Shown one piece after another: positions 1 to 7,845 of a stretch of DNA of 64,000 nt; position 1 is the stretch's first letter; the number at the start of each line of letters is the position of its first letter. The notes beneath the pieces were generated by a model. That model was not told the origin of the DNA. It worked only from the letters and a program-made list of their open reading frames with translations, and did no database searches. The translations under genes and the position numbers were made by a program. The stretch comes from Streptomyces sp. GQFP. Its GTDB lineage: Bacteria > Actinomycetota > Actinomycetes > Streptomycetales > Streptomycetaceae. The stretch lies in assembly GCF_021545335.1 (NCBI RefSeq), contig NZ_CP089312.1, forward strand, positions 6,138,001 to 6,202,000. Direction: 5' to 3'.

Positions 1-2
1 GT

Positions 3-584
3 TCGGCGAGAGAACGCGCAGGCCGCAACGCCGAGCCCAGCGCGGGGATCATCGACAGTCAGTCGGTGGACGCCTCCGAGACCGTCGGCGAGGACAGCCG
101 CGGATACGACGGCGGCAAGTCACGTGACGGGCGCAAGCGTCACATCCTGACCGACACCGACGGTCTGCTCCTGGAGGTGACCGTGACCACGGCCGATGTG
201 CACGACTCCAAGGCCGCCCCCGCACTGCTGGAGACGTTCATGCAGCAGCCGGGACGGCTGCTGAAACTGGTGTGGGTCGACAGCGCCTACCAGGGTCCGG
301 CGCTGGCGAAGGCGTTCGCCCGTCACGGAGTGCGGACCGAGGTCGTGCGCCGCTGTGACGGACAACGCGGATTTGTCGTACTGGCCCGCAGGTGGGTCGT
401 GGAGCGAACGCTGAGCTGGCTCGCCCGCTCACGCCGCCTCAACCGCGACCACGAACGCCGCCCCGACCACCACGCCCAGATGGTGTGGTGGGCCGCCGTG
501 ATCAGACTGTCCCGGCGCCTGGCCGCAGACGCTCCGCGCTGGCCGGAGAAACGCCCCGCCCGACTGCTCCGGGCGCGGGCATGA
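3..584 (+). CDS. IS5-family transposase, 3' part (cut by window edge)
   Basis: This is the C-terminal part of a DDE transposase that catalyses cut-and-paste movement of an insertion sequence. The reading frame is open from base 3, and the first in-frame GTG at 66 lies inside the conserved core, so the true start is outside the window. Visible catalytic landmarks are the first Asp in GIIDSQSV, the second Asp in VWVDSAYQG and the Glu in VERTLSWL followed by a basic stretch. This order is typical of the IS5 family. The stop is at 582-584 and the last 83 bases overlap the 3' end of the gene on the opposite strand. It differs from the element at 52 kb. Whether the full element is intact cannot be judged from here. 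Confidence 0.85.
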   Translation, partial: SARERAGRNAEPSAGIIDSQSVDASETVGEDSRGYDGGKSRDGRKRHILTDTDGLLLEVTVTTADVHDSKAAPALLETFMQQPGRLLKLVWVDSAYQGPALAKAFARHGVRTEVVRRCDGQRGFVVLARRWVVERTLSWLARSRRLNRDHERRPDHHAQMVWWAAVIRLSRRLAADAPRWPEKRPARLLRARA

Positions 585-1068
585 ACCGTCCGTCCTGCGC
601 CCGCACCAGCCAGCCCCGCTTCTCCAGCACATAGGCACGGTGCCGGATTTTCTCCACCTCGTTCTTGATCTCCGCTTCCCGGCCCACCGCCCGCGTCAGC
701 TCCACTCCGTTCACCGGCCCCGAAGCGGCCACCACCGCGGCGAACACCTCCCGATACAGGCCGCCGAGCACATCCTCACCCATACCCGACCGCCACACCG
801 GCGGCCTCTCGCCATACCCCGCGCCCAAGCCGCCCGACCCCACGGCGGCAGCCATCTCACCACCAGACGGCACCGGAACCGGCGTATTCACCGGGCTCTG
901 CCCGGCCAGCACCGACACAAGCTCCTCACGCCCCACCCGGGCCCGCTCAACGCGCTCCCGCGCGGCATCCACCTCCGCCTGAGCCTGCTCCAGAACCTCC
1001 GTCCAGGACTCCAGATCCTGCCTCGCCCGCGCCTCACGCTCTTCCATCAACCCCAGCACCGACGGCAT
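502..1068 (-). CDS. Coiled-coil hypothetical protein, possible winged-helix C-terminus
   Basis: The 188-residue product has no function I can name. Residues about 5-55 form a heptad-rich Glu/Arg/Ala coiled coil, followed by a Pro/Gly linker. A compact C-terminal region (GPVNGVELTRAVG ... KRGWLVRAQDGRF) has the look of a small winged-helix fold. ATG 1068 is chosen over the frame-open ATG at 1092 because GAGGAGGG sits just upstream of it. From memory, similar coiled-coil plus 'RGWL ... G.F' proteins are common in streptomycetes, often near insertion sequences. Its last 28 codons run antisense into the transposase gene, so the C-terminus may have been remodelled by the insertion. Confidence 0.6.
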   Translation of the reverse strand: MPSVLGLMEEREARARQDLESWTEVLEQAQAEVDAARERVERARVGREELVSVLAGQSPVNTPVPVPSGGEMAAAVGSGGLGAGYGERPPVWRSGMGEDVLGGLYREVFAAVVAASGPVNGVELTRAVGREAEIKNEVEKIRHRAYVLEKRGWLVRAQDGRFMPAPGAVGRGVSPASAERLRPGAGTV

Positions 1069-1232
1069 CGCACCCTCCTCGATCCACAACAAGCCGTCCG
1101 CTGCCTGCCCCTACACCGTCGCCGTCATGCCCCACACACGAAGAAGCCCCTGCTCATCGAACAGGGACTCCCTTTGCCACAACGCACTCAGTGGGGCAGG
1201 GGAGGGCCCGACACGGACAGAACGGACCGCTG

Positions 1233-1904
1233 TCAGTCGTCGTGGTCCTCTGCCACCGCCGTCAGCCGCTGGTCGAGGTCGCTCACCCACTGCTGCGCCC
1301 AGATTCTGAGCTCTTCCGTCGCGTCCGGAGTGAGGCCATACGCGGCGAATTCGTCGTCATCGAGCCACTCCGCACCGCCGAGACGCTCACGGAGGTCCTG
1401 GAGCCGGAACTCCCCGCGACCATGCCGCTCGCCGAGCCGTTCGAGATCTTGAAGGGTGTGGCTGTCGGCGGCGGCGTGAACGTCGATGAGGTCTCTGACG
1501 GCACCACGGTCGGCCAAGGCGCGGACCTTGGTCCCGATGACGTCGTCGAAGGCGAGTACCGGGCCGTGTTCGGTCAGCTCGGGCGGCGCCCAGAAGTTCT
1601 CCTTGAGGACGTCCACTTCGCAGTCCGCGCCCGTGTCGGGGCTGGCCACCAGCAGACGAGCGGAGAGTGGGTCGACGCTGATGACGGTGGCCTGCCAGCC
1701 TCGGTGTGCAAGACCCTGTTGCAGATCCTGGGCAATGGTGGCCATGGGAGCCGGGTTCTCCGTCGCGACGTCGATGTCCTGGCTCAGCCGGTCGACGAGC
1801 CCGTGCGCCTGGACGGCGTACCCGCCCGTGATGACCAGCGGATAAGGAGTGCCGATGGAAATGACATCGGCGAGGAGCCGGCGGTGGAGGCCGCTGAGGT
1901 TCAC
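1233..1904 (-). CDS. AbiEii/AbiGii-like nucleotidyltransferase
   Basis: The 223-residue product belongs to the nucleotidyltransferase-fold proteins that include toxin AbiEii (DUF1814). The core signature is near the N-terminus: ITGGYAVQAHGLVDR followed by SQDIDVAT, giving the GG pair and the D-x-D metal ligands; a further acidic strand (CEVDVLK) follows. In known AbiE systems such proteins transfer nucleotides to a tRNA or GTP-linked target and inhibit growth. GTG 1904 overlaps the stop of the upstream gene as GTGA, so the two are translationally coupled. The partner is not a classic AbiEi winged-helix antitoxin, so toxin activity is inference. Many chromosomal homologues are annotated only as nucleotidyl transferases. 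Confidence 0.75.
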   Translation of the reverse strand: MNLSGLHRRLLADVISIGTPYPLVITGGYAVQAHGLVDRLSQDIDVATENPAPMATIAQDLQQGLAHRGWQATVISVDPLSARLLVASPDTGADCEVDVLKENFWAPPELTEHGPVLAFDDVIGTKVRALADRGAVRDLIDVHAAADSHTLQDLERLGERHGRGEFRLQDLRERLGGAEWLDDDEFAAYGLTPDATEELRIWAQQWVSDLDQRLTAVAEDHDD

Positions 1905-2269
1905 GCCGGGATGGATCCGGTCCGGCTCACGAGTTCGGGGAATGTGTCTTCCCACACGGCGCGGATGTGCCGACTGATGAGGGTGCGCAGAACGGGCCAC
2001 TGCTCGATCAGCAGATCGTGGTGGAGGAAGGCCACCAGATCGTCCCGCTGCCCTTCGGCCAGGACGGTGCGGTACAGGCTCATGCACTGTCGGCGCCGGT
2101 CCAGGTCGTAGCTGCGCAGGCCTGACCAGGCGATGTGGAGGGGCAGCGGAACCTGGCCGTGTGTCGGACCGGTGAGGTCCTCGATGGCGTCCGGGAGCCG
2201 GTCCGCGTAGCGCGCTCGCAGCACGTCGGCCGTGGAGGGCGAGGAGCTGGAGAAGGACTGCGGTGGCAT
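1901..2269 (-). CDS. Small partner of the AbiEii-like nucleotidyltransferase
   Basis: The 122-residue product has no family I can name. It is rich in Leu, Arg and Asp with a helical centre (residues about 35-115) and no membrane segment or signal peptide. Its TGA overlaps the GTG of the downstream nucleotidyltransferase by GTGA, which points to a functional pair, possibly antitoxin and toxin. ATG 2269 is preferred because the frame further upstream is Arg/Ser-rich shadow sequence. There is no strong ribosome-binding site in front of it. An antitoxin role rests only on gene order. Confidence 0.5.
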   Translation of the reverse strand: MPPQSFSSSSPSTADVLRARYADRLPDAIEDLTGPTHGQVPLPLHIAWSGLRSYDLDRRRQCMSLYRTVLAEGQRDDLVAFLHHDLLIEQWPVLRTLISRHIRAVWEDTFPELVSRTGSIPA

Positions 2270-2610
2270 GCCGGTGATTATTGCTCCGCGCCCGCGCGTG
2301 CGGCAACACGATGCCGCTGTCCGGCTGGTGTGGCAGGGAGAAGGGGAGGGAATCCGCCGACGCCCCACCCGCGCCGCCGACTACGCCGGAGGGGCGATCC
2401 ACCCGGGACGTACTGACGGGCCGCTCTCCGGCGCCGAGCGACATCGCATCGTGCTCACCAAGCTGATCAGCGAGGAACCCGGAACGGGATCCGGTCGTTC
2501 TCCATGAGCCCGCCAACCACCTCGACGAGGAGGACATCCCGGCTTGCCCGGCAGCTGAGCGTGCGTGCTACGCGCTCGGGTGCGCCGTAGCGCTGCTGGG
2601 CGCGAATGGG

Positions 2611-2644
2611 GCCCCAACAAGGCCTGTTTGGGCTCTGTTGGGGC
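2611..2644. repeat. Stem-loop GCCCCAACA / TGTTGGGGC in a 420-bp gap
   Basis: A perfect 9-bp inverted repeat (2611-2619 and 2636-2644) encloses a 16-nt loop. It lies in the non-coding stretch 2270-2690, where no frame on either strand has convincing coding character. It could terminate transcripts arriving from the minus-strand remnants to its right. No T-run follows. Confidence 0.45.
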
Positions 2645-2690
2645 GGAGGGCTGTTTTGGTGTGGAGGGCGTTCGGGCGAGGGGGCGTTTG

Positions 2691-2950
2691 TTACGCGCGT
2701 CCCGCGATGCGCGCGGTGCTGGGCGACACCTGGACGGACTGGCGGCACTCCGGCCCGGACGGCGGTGCCGGGTGGCCGTCGAGGGCGTGGCAGAGGGCGG
2801 CGTGGAGGTGTTCGGCCTCGGCCAGGGTGAGGGTCAGTTCGGTGTCGGCCGGGTGGCCGCTGTCGCGGGTCAGGCGCAAGGGGAGGGCCAGGCGGTCGTC
2901 GTCGGTGCGATGCCGGGGCGACCGGGGGTGCGCTCGACCTTCCAGGTCAT
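2691..2950 (-). pseudogene. Frameshifted small gene of an XRE-associated cluster
   Basis: ATG 2950 overlaps the preceding gene's stop as ATGA, has a GGGGGAG ribosome-binding site and begins MTWKVERTPGRPG, but the frame stops after 26 codons. The adjacent frame continues with protein-like sequence (HRTDDDRLALPLRLTR ... LTLTLAEAEHLHAALCHALD) to a stop at 2691, yet has no usable start. Joining the two needs a single-base shift between about 2880 and 2935, a C-rich tract. I read this as one gene of roughly 85 codons broken by a frameshift. A sequencing error is the alternative. Confidence 0.5.
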
Positions 2951-3156
2951 GACGGCTCCCCCTTCCTCTCGGGCCGGTCGATGCGCGCGAGGCGGTACGT
3001 GCCCCACAGCTCCCGTCCGTCCTCGCAGCCGTCCGATGCCTTGTGCACACGCTTGCACCCGTCGCACTTGCGGGTGTGCTCGAACCAGAGGCGGTAGGCG
3101 CGCAGCGTGGGGTCCTCGGTGTTCCGTACGGCTGCCGTGGGTTTTTCGTCGCTCAC
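2947..3156 (-). CDS. Small Cys-rich hypothetical protein
   Basis: The 69-residue product contains KCDGC and a later Cys in SDGCEDGRELW, so it may bind a metal. The core reads LRAYRLWFEHTRKC. From memory, such short proteins accompany XRE regulators in streptomycetes; no activity is known to me. GTG 3156 overlaps the stop of the upstream remnant (GTGA), and its own TGA overlaps the next ATG, so three short genes are translationally chained. It is the only one of the three that looks unbroken. Confidence 0.6.
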   Translation of the reverse strand: MSDEKPTAAVRNTEDPTLRAYRLWFEHTRKCDGCKRVHKASDGCEDGRELWGTYRLARIDRPERKGEPS

Positions 3157-3333
3157 CGGAGTTTTTCCTTGAACTGCCGTTCCAAACAGGCGAGTTGGTG
3201 CTCTTCCGGTCGGAGGACGTAAGTACGCACGAGGGCGCTCGTGTCCAGGTGTGCGGTGAAGGCGGGCAGCGCGGCGGGTGGCCACAGCCACGGGGCCCGG
3301 CGGCGGCGCGCTCCGGCGAGGAGGGCGGCCCAT
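3153..3333 (-). pseudogene. Frameshifted remnant of a small XRE-cluster gene
   Basis: The frame ending at 3153 reads WLWPPAALPAFTAHLDTS then ALVRTYVLRPEEHQLA, a run I recognise from short streptomycete proteins, but it has no start codon before a TAG at 3336-3338. The other frame supplies ATG 3333 and MGRPPRRSAPPPG, which is how such proteins begin. A one-base slip within the CCGCCGCCG tract near 3300 would unite them. It lies first in the chain of three short minus-strand genes. Confidence 0.45.
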
Positions 3334-3341
3334 ATCTATGA

Positions 3342-3695
3342 TGGCTGACGTTCTGCGACCCGGAGGAACTGGCAGGGCAGAGGGCAATGTGCTCCTTCAA
3401 CATGGGCGACTTTACCGGGGCGGTTGAGGCCGACCTCGACTCGCTGGCACTCATGGACGCGGAGGAGTTCCGCCGGAACGCATTCGCCGCGCAGGTCAGC
3501 CTGGCCAGGAACCTCCTCGCAGCCGGAGAGGCTGACGGAGCCCTCGAACGCGGTCACGAAGCCGTTGGACTCCTTCGCCAAGTACGCAGCGCACGCTGGA
3601 GTGCGCATCTGGCGACGTTCCACAACGACGTACTTGCCCTTGCCCCACACGGGTCCCCGGCCTTCGCAGACCACTACCGGGAGGCGACAGCATGA
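3342..3695 (+). pseudogene. C-terminal fragment of a TPR-type XRE regulator
   Basis: The frame is open from 3342 (directly after a TGA) and encodes about 117 residues resembling the last tetratricopeptide helices of XRE/TPR regulators: PEELAGQRAMCSFNMGDF, SLARNLLAAGEADGALE and a terminal HLATFHNDVLAL. The N-terminal DNA-binding domain and most of the TPR array are missing. An internal ATG at 3387 could still be translated. The stop overlaps the following acetyltransferase ATG as ATGA. It abuts the three decayed genes on the other strand, which fits a rearrangement that joined two partial loci. Confidence 0.6.
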
Positions 3696-4231
3696 CGCTG
3701 GATGTACTCACGCTCAGCCACTACCAGCGCGAACACCTGCAGCTGATCCGTTCCATGCTCGTGGACGTGTACGCCGAGGTGTACAGCAGGGACGCGGCAG
3801 ACCCGTTCCATTCCGTGCAACGCTTCGAGGAGCGGCTCTCCGGCCATGCGGCAGGCTCCAGTTGGGCATGCGTCGCCGGGAATATCGACGGCGAGCCCGT
3901 CGGCTACGCCTACGGACGCCTCGACAGTGTCCGGGAGTGGCACGAGATCCTTGACCCCGTCGATCCCGCCGTACGGGCATATGGCGAGGAAGGCACTTTC
4001 GGCCTCTGCGAGATCATGGTCCGCGGGCCCTGGCGAGGACAAGGCATCGCCCGAGGTATTCACGACGAACTCATGGGCCGCCGACCCGAACAACGCGCGT
4101 CCCTGCTGGTGGACAGCGAGCACCCCAAAGTCCGGGCGCTCTATGAGAGTTGGGGTTACCGGAAGGCCGGGCAGATGCAGCCGTTCGAAGACTCTCCTCG
4201 GTACGACGCCATGGTTCTCGATCTGAGTTGA
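3692..4231 (+). CDS. GNAT-family N-acetyltransferase
   Basis: The 179-residue cytoplasmic protein probably transfers an acetyl group from acetyl-CoA to an unidentified amine. The acetyl-CoA-binding motif A is clear: CEIMVRGPWRGQGIAR (RGQGIA fits the R/Q-x-x-G-x-G/A pattern). The end of the domain shows HPKVRALYESWGYRKAG. Length is normal for a single GNAT domain. It is translationally coupled to the regulator fragment upstream (ATGA). The substrate cannot be predicted. Confidence 0.85.
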   Translation: MTLDVLTLSHYQREHLQLIRSMLVDVYAEVYSRDAADPFHSVQRFEERLSGHAAGSSWACVAGNIDGEPVGYAYGRLDSVREWHEILDPVDPAVRAYGEEGTFGLCEIMVRGPWRGQGIARGIHDELMGRRPEQRASLLVDSEHPKVRALYESWGYRKAGQMQPFEDSPRYDAMVLDLS

Positions 4232-4295
4232 TCTATGACGACCTGCACTCTGGCGGCCTGCTCGTATGGTTCCGCGCGGAGGTGTGTGCCAGCCA

Positions 4296-4757
4296 TCATC
4301 CAGGTGCACCGCTACCGCTGGGTCCAGACCCACGCCCCGGATCAGGGGCAGGCCTTGGTCCGGGATCAGGACTTGGTTCAGGGTCAGGGGCATGGCTCTC
4401 AGGCTCCGGACGAAGCAACTGCCAGGCGAAGTGAAGGGCCAGAGCGAGCGCCGGCAAGAGCAGAGCCACTGCCAGAAGGCTCCACCATCCGAACCCCATA
4501 GTGAACAGAGCGACGGCGATGACGCCGAACGCGAACGACGCGACAACTGTGACGCTCAGGTTCGACAGGTTCTTCTCGCGTGGCCGAGCCAGTTCGGCAT
4601 CCAGGTGACGGCGTGCTGCCTCAAGAGCGTCGCGGCGCGCGTACTCGTGCCCCACCAGCAACTCCCAGTCCTCGGGGCTGACGCCCTCCATGCGTTCAGG
4701 CATGTGAGGCTCACGGGACTGCCTGCGCCGACGACGTCGAGGGTTGGGTTGTGCCAT
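4296..4757 (-). CDS. Small membrane protein with proline-rich tail
   Basis: The 153-residue product starts with a very basic stretch, then a helical segment (EDWELLVGHEYARRDALEAA), two adjacent hydrophobic helices (about residues 65-115) and a Pro/Asp/Gly-rich C-terminus. It is probably an inner-membrane protein with both ends in the cytoplasm. The start has GGGGGAGG seven bases upstream and lies 13 bp after the GAF-domain gene, so the two form an operon. I do not recognise a named family. The next gene on the other side is convergent. Confidence 0.65.
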   Translation of the reverse strand: MAQPNPRRRRRRQSREPHMPERMEGVSPEDWELLVGHEYARRDALEAARRHLDAELARPREKNLSNLSVTVVASFAFGVIAVALFTMGFGWWSLLAVALLLPALALALHFAWQLLRPEPESHAPDPEPSPDPGPRPAPDPGRGSGPSGSGAPG

Positions 4758-4770
4758 CGAGAGCCTCCCC

Positions 4771-5643
4771 CTACTTCAGTGCGTAGGAAGCCGCGAGAAT
4801 GTCGGCCAGTGACTCCATGAGCGTGACATGCGGATCGATGAAGTCCGAGAAGCTGGGGGCGTCGAGGGAGAGAACGCCTATCTCCCGCGTTCCGTGGATG
4901 ACCGGGACGGCGATCACCGCCTTGTATCCGGTGCCGGCGGGGACCAGATAGGACTGCGTCACCTGGGCGCCGTCGATCCGGAACGTCTTCCCGCCTCCGG
5001 CGAGAATCTCGTTCTTCATGTGCGCCGCGCCGACCGGGTCGATGACCGCCCTGGGAGTCCGGTACCCGGGAAGGGAGCGCGCGAGTGTGAAACCGCCCGT
5101 GGTGGCGTCGTACAGGTAGAAGCTGCACCGGGCCCGTGGGATGAAACTCGGCCCCACCGGCGGAGCGGTAAGGGCGATCGCTCCCAGCAAGACCTGATCG
5201 AGGATGTCCTTACGCGCCTGATCGAGATCGAAGACCGTCTGAGACGGGACGGAGGACGGTAGTGGGGCTGCGGTCGCGTACAGCGCGGTCAGCGCCTTGA
5301 CCTTGTCGCTCAGGGGGCGAAGCGTCGTCGAGTACAGCATCGTCATGTCCGCCTCCGCCCGGATGGCGCGTTCCTCTGCCCGCTTCTTGGCCTTTTCCAC
5401 CAGGCGTTTCTCGAAGTGGGTGATCAGCACGACACCGAAGGCGGAGACGCCGGCTATGAGAGCCCAGCGTTCCTTGTCCGCGCCCGTTGTCCCGTCGGCC
5501 CACACCGAGACAACGGCAACAGCCACACCGAGGGCTGCGGAGAAGAGGAGGAACAGGTAGTGAATGCCTCGTCGTGCCAGCCATTGCGTCATCCGTACGT
5601 GCAACTCCGCGATCATCGAGGGCCTGCGACCGTAGAGTCCCAC
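4771..5643 (-). CDS. Membrane-anchored GAF-domain protein
   Basis: The 290-residue product has two N-terminal membrane helices (HYLFLLFSAALGVAVAVVSV and WALIAGVSAFGVVLI), a short coiled coil (KRLVEKAKKRAEERAIRAEAD) and a C-terminal GAF-like sensor domain (about residues 130-288; YKAVIAVPVIHGTREIGVLS is the typical core). GAF domains bind small ligands or mediate dimerisation. No output domain is attached, so it may pass a signal to the small membrane protein encoded 13 bp downstream. GTG 5643 is used; ATG 5616 is an alternative and neither has a strong ribosome-binding site. Confidence 0.7.
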   Translation of the reverse strand: MGLYGRRPSMIAELHVRMTQWLARRGIHYLFLLFSAALGVAVAVVSVWADGTTGADKERWALIAGVSAFGVVLITHFEKRLVEKAKKRAEERAIRAEADMTMLYSTTLRPLSDKVKALTALYATAAPLPSSVPSQTVFDLDQARKDILDQVLLGAIALTAPPVGPSFIPRARCSFYLYDATTGGFTLARSLPGYRTPRAVIDPVGAAHMKNEILAGGGKTFRIDGAQVTQSYLVPAGTGYKAVIAVPVIHGTREIGVLSLDAPSFSDFIDPHVTLMESLADILAASYALK

Positions 5644-5811
5644 ACTTCATGGACAAAGTGACCGGAGTTGACGGTCTCGGCGACCCGGTCGCGGTGGTAC
5701 GGACCGAACCGCACGTGAGGGCGCTCCGGGCCCCCGACAGCCCACCCCCGACACCCCACCCACCCCGCCCACTACCCTGGAAGGTCGACCCACCCCCGCG
5801 TCAGGAGAAAA

Positions 5812-7623
5812 ATGGCCGTCAACCTCGTCAATGTCGAGAACGTCAGCAAGGTGTACGGGACCCGTGCCCTGCTCGACGGGATCTCGCTCGGGGTGTCCGA
5901 GGGGGACCGGATCGGGGTCGTGGGGCGTAACGGCGACGGTAAGACCACCCTCATCCGGATGCTCGCCAAGCTGGAGGAGGCCGACACCGGACGCGTGACC
6001 CACTCCGGCGGACTGCGCCTCGGTGTGCTCACCCAGCACGACTCCCTCGACCCCACCGCCACCGTCCGCCACGAGGTCATCCGGGACATGGCGGACCACG
6101 AGTGGGCCGGAAACGCCAAGGTCAGGGACGTACTCACCGGACTCTTCGGCGGGCTCGACCTGCCGGGGTTCCCGCAGGGGCTCGACACCGTCATCGGGCC
6201 GCTCTCCGGCGGTGAGCGGCGTCGGATCGCGCTCGCCAAGCTGCTCATCGACGAGCCCGACCTGATCGTTCTCGACGAGCCGACCAACCATCTCGACGTC
6301 GAAGGCATCTCCTGGCTGGCCAAGCATCTGCGCGAGCGCCGCTCCGCGCTCGTCTGCGTCACCCACGACCGCTGGTTCCTCGACCAGGTCTGCACCCGCA
6401 TGTGGGACGTGCAGAAGGGCGATGTGTACGAGTACGAAGGTGGCTACTCCGACTACGTCTTCGCCCGCGCCGAGCGTGAGCGCATCGCCGCCACCGAGGA
6501 AGTCAAGCGGCAGAACCTCGTCCGCAAGGAGCTGGCCTGGCTGCGGCGCGGCGCGCCCGCCCGTACCTCCAAGCCGCGCTTCCGCGTCGAGGCCGCCAAC
6601 GAGCTGATCGCCGACGTACCGCCGCCCCGCGACAGCAGCGAGCTGATGAAGTTCGCCTCGTCGCGGCTCGGCAAGACCGTGTTCGATCTGAAGGACGTCA
6701 CCGTGCAGGCCGGGCCCAAGGTGCTCCTCAAGCACCTCACCTGGCAGCTCGGCCCCGGCGACCGCATCGGGCTCGTCGGGGTCAACGGCGCCGGCAAGAC
6801 CTCCCTCCTCCGTGCCATGGCCGAGGCCGCCACCAGCGAGGGCGAGACGCAGCCCGCCGCCGGGAAGGTCGTCGTCGGGAAGACCGTCAAGCTCGCCTAT
6901 CTCTCCCAGGAGGTCGGCGAACTCAACCCGAATCTGCGGGTGTTGGAAGCCGTCCAGCAGATCCGCGACCGCGTCGACCTCGGCAAGGGGCGCGAGCTGA
7001 CCGCCGGACAGCTGTGCGAGACCTTCGGGTTCGGGAAGGAGAAGCAGTGGACCCCGGTGGGGGACCTGAGCGGTGGTGAGCGGCGTCGGCTGCAGATCCT
7101 CCGGCTCCTCATGGACGAGCCCAACGTCCTCTTCCTCGACGAGCCCACCAACGACCTCGACATCGAGACGCTGACGCAGCTCGAAGATCTGCTCGACGGC
7201 TGGCCCGGCTCCATGGTCGTCATCTCCCACGACCGGTTCTTCGTCGAGCGGACCACCGACCGCGTCTTCGCCCTCCTCGGCGACGCCACCCTCCGCATGC
7301 TGCCGCGCGGCATCGACGAGTACCTGGAGCGACGCCGGCGCATGGAGGAGGTCGCGGCAGCCGCCATCCAGGCCGCCGCCCCCGCCACCAAGGCCGTCGC
7401 CGAGAAGAGCGCCGCCGACACCCGTGCAGCGAAGAAGGAACTCCAGAAGATCGAGCGGCAGTTGGACAAGCTCTCCGAGCGCGAGAGCAAGCTGCACACC
7501 CAAATCGCCGACAACGCCACCGACTTCGAGAAAGTGGCCAAACTCGATGCCGAACTGCGCGAACTCTCCGGCGAACGCGACGAACTCGAACTTCGGTGGC
7601 TGGAACTCGCGGACGACGCGTAG
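5812..7623 (+). CDS. ABC-F family ATPase (Uup/EttA-like)
   Basis: The 603-residue protein has two ABC ATPase domains and no membrane segments, the ABC-F architecture. These proteins act on ribosomes: they adjust the P-site tRNA, rescue stalls or protect against antibiotics. Walker A motifs are GRNGDGKTT (about residue 38) and GVNGAGKTS (about 325). Each half has an LSGGERRR signature, followed by Walker B motifs LIVLDEPTNHLD and LFLDEPTNDLD. A C-terminal charged coiled coil (about 525-600) resembles that of Uup. TCAGGAGAAAA precedes the ATG. No antibiotic cluster is adjacent, so a housekeeping role is more likely than specific resistance. Confidence 0.9.
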   Translation: MAVNLVNVENVSKVYGTRALLDGISLGVSEGDRIGVVGRNGDGKTTLIRMLAKLEEADTGRVTHSGGLRLGVLTQHDSLDPTATVRHEVIRDMADHEWAGNAKVRDVLTGLFGGLDLPGFPQGLDTVIGPLSGGERRRIALAKLLIDEPDLIVLDEPTNHLDVEGISWLAKHLRERRSALVCVTHDRWFLDQVCTRMWDVQKGDVYEYEGGYSDYVFARAERERIAATEEVKRQNLVRKELAWLRRGAPARTSKPRFRVEAANELIADVPPPRDSSELMKFASSRLGKTVFDLKDVTVQAGPKVLLKHLTWQLGPGDRIGLVGVNGAGKTSLLRAMAEAATSEGETQPAAGKVVVGKTVKLAYLSQEVGELNPNLRVLEAVQQIRDRVDLGKGRELTAGQLCETFGFGKEKQWTPVGDLSGGERRRLQILRLLMDEPNVLFLDEPTNDLDIETLTQLEDLLDGWPGSMVVISHDRFFVERTTDRVFALLGDATLRMLPRGIDEYLERRRRMEEVAAAAIQAAAPATKAVAEKSAADTRAAKKELQKIERQLDKLSERESKLHTQIADNATDFEKVAKLDAELRELSGERDELELRWLELADDA

Positions 7624-7845
7624 AACTCGCGGACATCGCATGAAGAGCACGTGAACGCGCATAACGGCGGCATCACGGGGCCGTTCGCCCTTGGGAACAG
7701 AGGGGGGAGGGGTGGATACAGTCCGGTGCGGGACGGCCACGGAGTGGTAGAAAGAGCCCCCTGAGAACTCCCTGAGCGACCGCGATTCCGTACCTTTCGG
7801 TACCTCAGGGCGTGGCTAAAAATCAGCTGAAGGGGGAACGCGCTG

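Noticed and set aside
5647..7740. A 697-codon minus-strand frame opposite the ABC-F gene.
   Set aside because: It is the antisense image of an unmistakable ABC-F ATPase and shows no family-like motifs.
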